A stretch of 12,259 bases of DNA, taken from the NCBI GenBank assembly GCA_026786335.1, contig JAJAYG010000258.1:1-12259 (forward strand), written 5' to 3'. The notes below the pieces were generated by a model, which did not search any database, was not told the origin of the DNA, and saw only the letters and a program-made list of their open reading frames with translations. The stretch is from Chitinophagales bacterium. Lineage in GTDB: Bacteria > Bacteroidota > Bacteroidia > Chitinophagales > UBA10324. This document shows positions 5,308 to 12,259 of this stretch, piece by piece; the stretch's first letter is position 1; each line of letters begins with the position of its first letter. Position numbers and translations under genes: made by a program.

Positions 5308-7821
5308 ATGGCAGAAGCCACCAACAAACTGAAGGCAGATAAAATAAAAGAGGCGCAGTTGATCGCAGATGATGCGATTGCCGAAAAACTAAAGGAACCA
5401 AAAGAGCCGAACAAGAAAAAAGAAAAAAAACCGGCTCCGCCTTCTCCTGTTGCCTCATTTATGGAAGATGAGCGCACCCCAAAAATTTTCGGACTCATTT
5501 TTTTGCTGAGCGCTGTTTATCTCTTTGCAGCTTTTGTCTCCTACCTTTTTACGTGGCAAGCCGATCAGGATAAAATTTTTCATTTTGCTTTTGGAAATTT
5601 GATTGATAAAAATTTTGAAGTGGAGAATTTGCTCGGCAGAACCGGCGCTTATGTTTCGCACTTCTTTATCTACAATGGTTTTGGATTAACATCATTCATT
5701 TTTCCTGCACTCTTTTTTATTTGGGGAATGAATTTATTACTGCAAAGAAAAATTTACAGTATTGCACAGCTTACCAAGTTCAGTTTGTTTGCATTGGTAT
5801 TGTTACCGGCAACTTTCAGTTTCTTTCTTCATTCTTTTTCATTTCCGTTTGGTGGTGCTGTTGGAAATACGATTAACAATTATTTCGCAGGTTTATTGGG
5901 AACATTTGGTACCGGTGCGTTGCTTGTGTTTGTAACACTCGCATTCCTGGTGATTGTATTCAATTTAAGTTTTCAATTACCCAATGCAATCAATAAAACT
6001 GTTGATGAGAGTGCTGTGCTTCCTGTTTCAGTTTCCCCAAAAGATCATGAACTTGAAATTGTAAATAAAGAAACTTTGCTCGTTGATGATTTCTTGAATG
6101 GAATGGAATTGATTGAAAAACCAAGTGATGAAATTGTAACGCAATCGGGTTTGGTAATACAAGATGTGAGTGTTGAAGAAGATGAGTTTGTAAATACTGA
6201 AGATGAAAATGAATCATTCAATGATGGTGAAGAAATTAAATTAGATATTGTTGAAACAAAGGAAGAAGAAATTGTAAGCAAAGAAGAAGTGGTTCGCGAA
6301 AATTATGATCCCACCATTGATCTTCCCGGTTATGAGTATCCTACACTTGATTTGTTGGAAAATTACGGAAGTGAAAAACCAAGAGTGGATGCCGAAGAGT
6401 TGATGCGCAACAAAGATCAGATTGTAAATACACTCCGCAATTACAGCATCGAAATTCAAAGCATCAAAGCAACAGTGGGCCCCACTGTTACGCTGTATGA
6501 AATCGTGCCTGCTCCCGGAGTTCGTATTTCAAAAATTAAAAACCTTGAAGATGATATTGCATTGAGTTTATCTGCACTCGGTATCAGAATCATTGCACCA
6601 ATACCGGGTAAAGGAACTATTGGTATTGAAGTGCCGAACATGAATAAGGAAACTGTTGCAATGCGAACATTACTTGCTTCAGATAAATTTCAAAATGCAG
6701 CAATGGATTTGCCGATTGCATTGGGCAAAACCATTTCGAATGAAATCTACATTGCAGATTTAGCAAAGATGCCGCACATGCTGATGGCCGGTGCAACAGG
6801 GCAAGGAAAATCTGTTGGCGTAAATGCGATTCTTATTTCTCTTCTTTATAAGAAACATCCATCGCAAATAAAATTTGTGTTGATCGATCCTAAGAAAGTG
6901 GAGCTTTCATTGTACTCCATTATTGAAAAACATTTTCTCGCAAAGCTTCCCGGCGAAGCAGAACCAATTATTGTTGACACCAAAAAAGTAGTTCACACAC
7001 TTAAAGCATTGACCATTGAAATGGATATGCGCTACGATCTTTTAAAAGATGCACAGTGCAGAAACATTAAAGAGTACAATGAAAAATTTGTGAACAGAAA
7101 ATTATTGCCAACAAAAGGTCATCGCTTTTTGCCTTACATCGTATTGGTGATTGATGAGTTCGCCGATTTGATTATGACTGCCGGAAAAGAAATTGAAACA
7201 CCGATTGCGCGCCTTGCACAATTGGCAAGAGCGATCGGCATTCACTTACTCATTGCAACACAAAGACCTTCGGTAAATATTATTACCGGAACTATTAAAG
7301 CAAATTTCCCCGCTCGACTTGCATTTAAAGTGACTTCAAAAATTGATTCTCGCACTATTCTCGATCAGGGTGGTGCCGAGCAATTGATTGGTCGTGGTGA
7401 TATGTTGCTCTCAATTGGCGGCGATACCATTCGCTTGCAATGCCCTTTTGTTGACACGCCGGAAGTTGATCGCATTTGCGAATTTATAAGTTCGCAAAGA
7501 GGATATACCGAAGCGCATTTATTGCCTGAAGTTAAAGATGAAGAAACAGAAGGTTCAGATTTCTTCGATCCTAATGAGCGTGATGAGTTGTTTGATGAAG
7601 CAGCACAATTGATTGTTCAATATCAGCAAGGCTCTACTTCATTACTCCAAAGAAGAATGAAATTAGGTTATAACAGAGCAGGCAGATTAATGGATCAATT
7701 AGAGAGCGCGGGAGTGGTAGGCCCAAATGCGGGAAGTAAAGCACGTGAGGTACTTATTAAAGACAGTTTAGATTTGGAACAGTATTTGGCTTTACAGAAG
7801 GAAAAGAGCGGAATAGTTTAG
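5308..7821 (+). CDS. ftsK: DNA translocase FtsK
   Basis: This 837-residue septal protein pumps DNA during division and, by family knowledge, activates XerCD recombination at dif. The N-terminus is a Lys/Pro-rich cytoplasmic stretch. About four membrane segments follow (around residues 59-82, 118-145, 157-178 and 194-220), then a short acidic linker (~230-335). The motor domain carries YEIVPAPGVRISKIKNL, Walker A GATGQGKS (495-502), Walker B LVIDE (613-617), and the ATQRPSVNIITGTIKANFP segment. The C-terminal gamma winged-helix domain (~759-820) contains STSLLQRRMKLGYNRAGRLMDQLE, which reads the KOPS orientation sequence. The linker is short relative to E. coli FtsK (1329 residues), as in most other phyla. 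ATG 5308 (MAEATNKLK) is preferred; the frame also opens at GTG 5296. It is followed 44 nt later by lolA, the same gene order as in E. coli, and the two are probably cotranscribed. Confidence 0.97.
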   Translation: MAEATNKLKADKIKEAQLIADDAIAEKLKEPKEPNKKKEKKPAPPSPVASFMEDERTPKIFGLIFLLSAVYLFAAFVSYLFTWQADQDKIFHFAFGNLIDKNFEVENLLGRTGAYVSHFFIYNGFGLTSFIFPALFFIWGMNLLLQRKIYSIAQLTKFSLFALVLLPATFSFFLHSFSFPFGGAVGNTINNYFAGLLGTFGTGALLVFVTLAFLVIVFNLSFQLPNAINKTVDESAVLPVSVSPKDHELEIVNKETLLVDDFLNGMELIEKPSDEIVTQSGLVIQDVSVEEDEFVNTEDENESFNDGEEIKLDIVETKEEEIVSKEEVVRENYDPTIDLPGYEYPTLDLLENYGSEKPRVDAEELMRNKDQIVNTLRNYSIEIQSIKATVGPTVTLYEIVPAPGVRISKIKNLEDDIALSLSALGIRIIAPIPGKGTIGIEVPNMNKETVAMRTLLASDKFQNAAMDLPIALGKTISNEIYIADLAKMPHMLMAGATGQGKSVGVNAILISLLYKKHPSQIKFVLIDPKKVELSLYSIIEKHFLAKLPGEAEPIIVDTKKVVHTLKALTIEMDMRYDLLKDAQCRNIKEYNEKFVNRKLLPTKGHRFLPYIVLVIDEFADLIMTAGKEIETPIARLAQLARAIGIHLLIATQRPSVNIITGTIKANFPARLAFKVTSKIDSRTILDQGGAEQLIGRGDMLLSIGGDTIRLQCPFVDTPEVDRICEFISSQRGYTEAHLLPEVKDEETEGSDFFDPNERDELFDEAAQLIVQYQQGSTSLLQRRMKLGYNRAGRLMDQLESAGVVGPNAGSKAREVLIKDSLDLEQYLALQKEKSGIV

Positions 7822-7865
7822 ACATTTGCGTTCTTACCTTTAAATAACCTTACCAAAACCAAATC

Positions 7866-8513
7866 ATGAAAAAGATTATAGCGGTAATTATTGTTTTAAT
7901 AAGCATTCAACAATTTTCTTTTGCGCAGCAGAATGATGCAAAGGCAACAGAAATTCTCAAAGGAGTTAGTGCTAAATACAAAACCTATAAATCGGTTCAG
8001 GGAGATTTTAATATTGTTGTTGAGAACGGAAAGAATAATACCAAGGACGTTCAGACAGGAACTTTATTTGTGAAAGGCGAAAAGTATAAAGTGGCACTTA
8101 AGAACCAGGAGATCACTTCTGATAATGTAACCATCTGGACCTATTTAAAAGATGCCAATGAAGTGCAGATAAATACTTATGAGCCCGATGATAACACGAT
8201 TACTCCTTCACAAATATTTACGATCTACGAAAAGAATTTTCTCTATGCTTTTATTGAAGAGAAAACTGTGAATGGTAAAGTATTGCAATACATTGAATTA
8301 ACACCGATTGATAAAACGAAACCTTTTTTCAAAATCAAGTTAGCAATTGATAAAGTTGCGAAAGCGGTTCAAAGTGCAATTGTTTTTGATAAGAATGGAA
8401 ACCGATATACTTACGAGATCAAAAATTTTATTGCTAATCCAAATCTTGCTGATACTTTTTTCACCTTCGACAATAAAGCACATCCCGGTATTGAGGTAGT
8501 TGACCTTAGATAA
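7866..8513 (+). CDS. lolA: Outer-membrane lipoprotein carrier LolA family protein
   Basis: This 215-residue periplasmic protein has a clear signal peptide (MKKIIAVIIVLISIQQFSFA, cleavage expected before Gln21). The mature part shows the LolA pattern: ATEILKGVSAKYKTYKSVQGDF at the start, a GTLFVKGEKYKV strand, NVTIWTYLKDANEVQI, and a terminal NPNLADTFFTFD with PGIEVVDLR. LolA carries mature lipoproteins from the LolCDE exporter to the outer membrane in a hydrophobic half-barrel. LolB, the usual receptor in Proteobacteria, is generally not recognisable in Bacteroidota. The position directly after ftsK supports the identification. A weak -7-like GACATTTG at 7821-7828 could add an internal promoter. 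The gene ends before a strong terminator. Confidence 0.9.
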   Translation: MKKIIAVIIVLISIQQFSFAQQNDAKATEILKGVSAKYKTYKSVQGDFNIVVENGKNNTKDVQTGTLFVKGEKYKVALKNQEITSDNVTIWTYLKDANEVQINTYEPDDNTITPSQIFTIYEKNFLYAFIEEKTVNGKVLQYIELTPIDKTKPFFKIKLAIDKVAKAVQSAIVFDKNGNRYTYEIKNFIANPNLADTFFTFDNKAHPGIEVVDLR

Positions 8514-8514
8514 A

Positions 8515-8545
8515 ATTTCGGATTGCGGATTTTTGATTTCGGATT
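8515..8545 (+). repeat. Direct repeats of ATTTCGGATT after lolA
   Basis: ATTTCGGATT occurs at 8515-8524 and again at 8536-8545, with a related TGCGGATT at 8524-8531 between them. It is a short, low-complexity direct repeat between the lolA stop codon and the terminator stem. No function is evident. Confidence 0.55.
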
Positions 8546-8548
8546 TTA

Positions 8549-8583
8549 AAAAAACTCTCTGCGGCTATCGTAGAGAGTTTTTT
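8549..8583. terminator. Bidirectional intrinsic terminator between lolA and the HmuY gene
   Basis: A perfect 12-bp stem AAAAAACTCTCT (8549-8560) and AGAGAGTTTTTT (8572-8583) encloses an 11-nt loop. The A-run/T-run on the two flanks gives a U-tract in either direction. It sits 35 nt after the lolA stop and 20 nt after the 3' end of the convergent HmuY-family gene, so it can end both transcripts. Confidence 0.85.
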
Positions 8584-8603
8584 ATTTTCAGGTAAAAAGG
8601 AAA

Positions 8604-9593
8604 TCACAAACGCTGATATTCAAACTGAGGATATCCCTTTTCCCCAATGGAATTATAGAAGTCTATGAAGTGAAGCTTCCAATAAACACCTTCCATATCT
8701 CGAATAATATAATTGTAATAAGGCCGAACTACATAAGCTTGCGTTGAAAAATCATAGTACTTCCAATTGTAACCAATGATGTCGCGCTTGTTTGAATAAG
8801 AAAGTGAAGATGCGATTTGATAATTAATATCTGCAAAGCTCATTGACGAATCAACACTTACAGAAATATTAGGATTGATGAGAATGCCCGTAACCAAATA
8901 TGGCAATGGCGGAACAACCGTATAGAAAACAGTTTTATAGCGCGTGAATAATACATCCCAGAAAAAATTATTGGGCTCAATGTTTTTCATTTCACCACCA
9001 TTATCAAAAGTGAAATAGACAAAAGAGTTACCCGCTGTTTTTGGTATGTCGTAAATAATTAATCCGCTTCCATCAAGGTTTGCATACTGAACCTCATACT
9101 GTGTGCTGCTCACACTTTGAAAAATAATTTTCTTAAACCGGTCACCTGAAAGTTTTGCAGCACCGCGATCCAGAATATAAACCATTCGCAATGTTCTCCA
9201 GTCACCTGCGGCAGTTGAATCAATATCCCAATCAGGGTTATCAATACTCCAGTTTGCGCCTGCTGTATCTGTAACTGCTTCAAAGTCCTGCGTATCGGTG
9301 TTTGCAATAAATGCTTCATTGCTTCCATTGATCCATACATGCCAACCGCTATCACTGGATTCAAAACTTAAATCCCAGCAAGTGTGTTCGCTGCCGGTAG
9401 TATCGGTTGAATTAAAATCAAAATAAACCTGCCGATGGTAATCGGGCCCCATTCCAATTTGAAAAACTTTTGCATCACCCGGGGTTTGCAATTGAACATG
9501 ATTATCTTCTTTAAAGCAGGAGGAAAATAAACTTAATGCCGTGATTGAACACAACATCACGATCATATTTGCAATTGAATCACGATTCCTCAT
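8604..9593 (-). CDS. HmuY-family lipoprotein (probable haem/iron acquisition)
   Basis: From ATG 9593 this is a 329-residue protein starting MRNRDSIANMIVMLCSITAL, with a lipobox-like FSSC and lipidation expected at Cys26. The frame is open to another ATG at 9650 (348 residues), but that would give an unusually long 28-residue stretch ahead of the hydrophobic core. The HmuY family is recognised from CWDLSFES, from the FFWDVLFTRYKT segment, and from the C-terminal block YWKLHFIDFYN with GEKGYPQFEYQRL. HmuY of Porphyromonas gingivalis is an outer-membrane haemophore that passes haem to the TonB receptor HmuR. The gene lies downstream of a TonB receptor on the same strand (91 nt, or 34 nt with the longer start), which supports an operon. 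The haem-ligand histidines of HmuY cannot be assigned by eye. The ligand could differ from haem. Confidence 0.88.
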   Translation of the reverse strand: MRNRDSIANMIVMLCSITALSLFSSCFKEDNHVQLQTPGDAKVFQIGMGPDYHRQVYFDFNSTDTTGSEHTCWDLSFESSDSGWHVWINGSNEAFIANTDTQDFEAVTDTAGANWSIDNPDWDIDSTAAGDWRTLRMVYILDRGAAKLSGDRFKKIIFQSVSSTQYEVQYANLDGSGLIIYDIPKTAGNSFVYFTFDNGGEMKNIEPNNFFWDVLFTRYKTVFYTVVPPLPYLVTGILINPNISVSVDSSMSFADINYQIASSLSYSNKRDIIGYNWKYYDFSTQAYVVRPYYNYIIRDMEGVYWKLHFIDFYNSIGEKGYPQFEYQRL

Positions 9594-9684
9594 TTCTATT
9601 TTCCTTCTTAAACTATGCAAACTAAAATCATTTATTCTCAGCAAAATCATTCAGTAGTAATTCTTCTGTCATCTTCTTTCAAAT

Positions 9685-11913
9685 TCAATCTTTAAAAAAA
9701 CTCAACTTCAGGCCTACAAATAAAAACCTGCCTGTACCATACGGAACTTCACCGCTCGATGCAGAATGAAAACCACCAACTGCATTTGTTTGCAGGTTAG
9801 CTACATCAAAAATATTTTTTACCCCTGCTGAAAGTGAAATGTGCTTCTTCAAAAAACATTTGGTAAGTGATGCATCCATAATTGTATAGGGTTCAAGAAA
9901 TGTTTGATACACTTCACCATTTTCATCTAGATTAAAAGACGGTGTGCTTCCTGTACTCTTAAAAAATACTGCGGCTGAAAGATTTGCTTTTGGAAAATCA
10001 AGTATGAAATTATTTTGAAACTCGGGGGTGAGTGAAAACTTTTCCACTGCGAATGAATCCGATAATGAGTTGTATAATCCCCATAATGAAAAACCTGTGG
10101 TGAAAGAAAAGTTTTTCATTTTAAAATCAGCCGTAAATGTTGCACCACGCGTTTTGTATTTATCAATGTTGATGTAGGTGTAATAATTTGATGATGAATT
10201 GATGAGTGCCAGCGTAATAATGTCGCTTATATCATTGTAGAAAAATGAAATGTTTGCTTTGATGTTATAGACACCGATTTTATTTAACACGCTAAAGTCA
10301 ACGTTAAAATTGTTTGAAGTTTCGGCTCGTAAAGAATCATTGCCATGAATGTTATGATTGGCATCCACAAATTCGAGGTTCAATTCCTTTAGAGAAGGTG
10401 AGCGAAAACCACGGGCATAAGATGCACGCACAGAATATTTTTCGAGGAAATCATATTTCAAATTGATTGATGGTGTTAGCGGCGAACCATATCGGGTGTT
10501 GTATGCAAAGCGAATTCCCGGTCGCAAATAAAATCCATTGAATGCTTGATACTCCAAACTTCCGAAGGCAGCATAATCATTTATTGTTTCATTGGTTGAT
10601 GACAGATTCGCACCTGTTCCCGTTTGCAAATTCACATCGTAACCGGTTTGAAAATTTATTTTTCGGGAAGGAAGTACGCTACTGTAGGTTCCTCGAAGTG
10701 TTACTTCATTAAATACGGTTGTATCCTGTGTTCCTATACCCGAAGTTAAATCCTGCTCAAGTGATACCAAATCTTTTCTGTAAGTATTTTTTACACGTCG
10801 GTAATTATTAAAGGCGCTGATAAACTGCCATTGCGCATTGTTCTTCAATCGGTATTCAATCACGAGTGATTCATTCAGTCTTCTAGTAAAATAATAATCA
10901 TCAAATGCATAAGCTGAATATGGAGTAATTACCGGCGTTCCCTTGTTTTGAATTTCTTCGTTAAAATATTCACTCTTAAAACCAACATTTAAAAATTTAC
11001 TTACATAGTTGTAATTAAACGTGCCGAAGTATTGAAGTTTTGGTTTCCATTCCTGATAACGTGAAGTATCAACCGGGGAGTAGCCATCGAAAAAATATCT
11101 TCCTCCCGAAAAAGAAAATGCATGATCATCTTTCTTTAAAAATAATGATGCATCACCATTGTAAGTTCCATTGGATTGATAATACAAATTCAAATCTCCT
11201 GCGAGCGGATAGCTGCTCGATTTCTTTGTTACAATATTTATCAATCCGCCAAGTGCATCAGTTCCATAGCTCACACTCATGGGGCCTTCAACAATTTCAA
11301 TTCGCTCTACATTGTTCATGTTGATTTGACTGAGATCAATGTTTCCGTTTTCGCGGCCGATTACCGGAACACCATCCACCAAAATTTTTACATTCTGCCC
11401 GCTGATGCCATTGATGCTGGCACTGCTGCCTAATAAATTATCCTGTGAGGTGCGGGCTGAAAGCTGATTTTGCAAAACATCATCCAAATGCTGCGCTCCC
11501 ATTGCTTCAATGGTTTTTGCATCAACAGTTTTTATGTTGTAAAGTGATTTATCAGTGGTGTTAATGTCGTATTGCCCGGTAACAACAACTTCATCAAGGT
11601 CAATTTCAGATTTCTCTAAATAAAAAGCATAAGATTGATTGGCAAGAATAGTATCAGTAAAATCCTTGTAACCGAAACAATGAATTAAAAGAATTGCCTC
11701 TTGCTGAAAATTATCAATTGCTTCGCCGTGTTCATCTGTAAAACAAATTTGCTGCTTCTTTGATTGATCGGTTGCTTTTAAAATGATGATTGCTCCTTCA
11801 ACCGGTGTTTCACTTCCTTTCACCAAAACTTTTATCACTGCCTGTTGCGCAAAAGATGCAGTGCACCACAAAACAAAGAGAAAAAATAAAACCGTTTTAA
11901 AATGATTGAGCAT
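9685..11913 (-). CDS. TonB-dependent outer-membrane receptor with carboxypeptidase-regulatory-like domain
   Basis: This 742-residue receptor has a signal peptide ending TASFA before Gln23. A carboxypeptidase D regulatory-like beta-sandwich (~25-100) follows, then a TonB-box-like DEVVVTG at 107-113. The plug (~125-230) contains VKILVDGVPV, ERIEIVEGPMSVSYGTDALGG and INIVTKK, and the remainder is an outer-membrane barrel. In the barrel, ARGFRSPSLKEL (FRSP at 503-506) and GNDSL (524-528) correspond to the FRAP and NPNL boxes of haem-type receptors, with His520 and His523 between them. The family imports haem, siderophores, cobalamin or other ligands using TonB energy. With the adjacent HmuY-like gene, haem or iron is the best guess. 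The chain ends FVGLKLSFFKD, slightly past the usual terminal aromatic residue. It starts 44 nt after the T9SS gene and is probably cotranscribed with both neighbours. Confidence 0.93.
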   Translation of the reverse strand: MLNHFKTVLFFLFVLWCTASFAQQAVIKVLVKGSETPVEGAIIILKATDQSKKQQICFTDEHGEAIDNFQQEAILLIHCFGYKDFTDTILANQSYAFYLEKSEIDLDEVVVTGQYDINTTDKSLYNIKTVDAKTIEAMGAQHLDDVLQNQLSARTSQDNLLGSSASINGISGQNVKILVDGVPVIGRENGNIDLSQINMNNVERIEIVEGPMSVSYGTDALGGLINIVTKKSSSYPLAGDLNLYYQSNGTYNGDASLFLKKDDHAFSFSGGRYFFDGYSPVDTSRYQEWKPKLQYFGTFNYNYVSKFLNVGFKSEYFNEEIQNKGTPVITPYSAYAFDDYYFTRRLNESLVIEYRLKNNAQWQFISAFNNYRRVKNTYRKDLVSLEQDLTSGIGTQDTTVFNEVTLRGTYSSVLPSRKINFQTGYDVNLQTGTGANLSSTNETINDYAAFGSLEYQAFNGFYLRPGIRFAYNTRYGSPLTPSINLKYDFLEKYSVRASYARGFRSPSLKELNLEFVDANHNIHGNDSLRAETSNNFNVDFSVLNKIGVYNIKANISFFYNDISDIITLALINSSSNYYTYINIDKYKTRGATFTADFKMKNFSFTTGFSLWGLYNSLSDSFAVEKFSLTPEFQNNFILDFPKANLSAAVFFKSTGSTPSFNLDENGEVYQTFLEPYTIMDASLTKCFLKKHISLSAGVKNIFDVANLQTNAVGGFHSASSGEVPYGTGRFLFVGLKLSFFKD

Positions 11914-11957
11914 ATTTTAATCAACTTCTTCCCACCCCAATAAAAATTCAATTGTAA

Positions 11958-12259
11958 CTATTGAGCTACTACTAATTTAAAATTAAGTTTTTCATTACCC
12001 GCTGAAAGAATCATGTGATACAACCCATCAGCAAGTGAAGGCAATGAAATTGTTTGAGCATTTAATCCTGATTTTGAATTGAAAGAAGATTCATAATATT
12101 TTCTTCCGGCTAAATCAAAAAGCTGAATCTTAGTTTCGGAATTTAATTTTGAATCGTAAACAATTGTTGCAAATTCTTTAGAAGGGTTAGGGTAAACTGA
12201 TGCCTGAGTAATGTTGCTGTTAACTTCATTAATGGACGATACAAGAGCATTGGTCTCAA
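11958..12259 (-). CDS. T9SS type A sorting-domain protein, C-terminus (partial)
   Basis: The last 99 codons are in the window, ending with TAG at 11958-11960; the 5' part is beyond the right edge. From about 26 residues into the visible part it reads VYPNPSKEFATIVYDS, then IQLFDLAGRKYYESSF, then ISLPSLADGLYHMILS, and ends NEKLNFKLVVAQ. This is the ~75-residue type A C-terminal domain that directs proteins through the type IX secretion system to the cell surface or medium, where it is normally cleaved. The passenger domain cannot be seen, so the function is unknown. It lies just upstream of the TonB receptor in the same direction and may be the first known member of that operon. Confidence 0.92.
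   Translation of the reverse strand, partial: ETNALVSSINEVNSNITQASVYPNPSKEFATIVYDSKLNSETKIQLFDLAGRKYYESSFNSKSGLNAQTISLPSLADGLYHMILSAGNEKLNFKLVVAQ

Noticed and set aside
5990..6641. Several 60-78 codon open frames antisense to ftsK
   Set aside because: They are reverse-strand shadows of ftsK with low-complexity compositions (Ser- or His-rich) and no recognisable domain.
1..12259. CRISPR array, tRNA/rRNA genes, intact insertion sequence or transposase
   Set aside because: No regularly spaced repeats, cloverleaf-like RNA genes or transposase motifs were found on reading both strands; the Xer tail looks like a housekeeping recombinase.

Overview
This AT-rich 12.3 kb window looks like chromosomal DNA from a member of the Bacteroidota. 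Three things point there: a type IX secretion (T9SS) sorting domain at the right edge, a TonB receptor next to an HmuY-family lipoprotein, and TAnnTTTG (-7 type) promoter boxes with no Shine-Dalgarno sequences. Genus and species cannot be read from the sequence.

Left edge (1-1211, + strand): the last ~53 codons of a XerD-type tyrosine recombinase, then a complete plant-type isoaspartyl peptidase/L-asparaginase behind a clear -7 box. Region 1212-3330 is a small accessory or decaying patch. It holds the remnant of a secreted delta-60-repeat protein (+) that stops where a degenerate palindromic repeat begins. On the minus strand, reading right to left, it then holds two tandem DUF433 antitoxin-like genes, the N-terminal stump of a DUF5615 PIN-like toxin, a clan AA (retropepsin-like) aspartic protease cut by a stop codon right after its catalytic DSGA motif, and an intact 23-residue-repeat LRR lipoprotein. 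A palindromic intergenic repeat at ~3394-3430 separates this patch from the next gene.

Region 3481-8513 is core metabolism and cell biology. A P5C dehydrogenase (proline to glutamate, minus strand) is divergent from ftsK (chromosome translocase), which is followed 44 nt later by lolA (lipoprotein carrier). The P5C dehydrogenase leader contains a short 7-nt tandem repeat. A strong bidirectional hairpin terminator (8549-8583) separates lolA from the convergent cluster to the right.

Region 8604-12259 (minus strand) is a likely operon transcribed right to left: a T9SS-sorted cell-surface or secreted protein (C-terminus only), a TonB-dependent receptor with a carboxypeptidase-regulatory-like domain, and an HmuY-family lipoprotein. 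The set suggests haem/iron (or other nutrient) capture, but the ligand is inferred from family membership.

The most informative find is the broken toxin-antitoxin/protease patch. Its two broken genes are invisible to, or mis-started by, simple ORF calling. I see no complete novel defence system, CRISPR array, tRNA, rRNA or intact insertion sequence.
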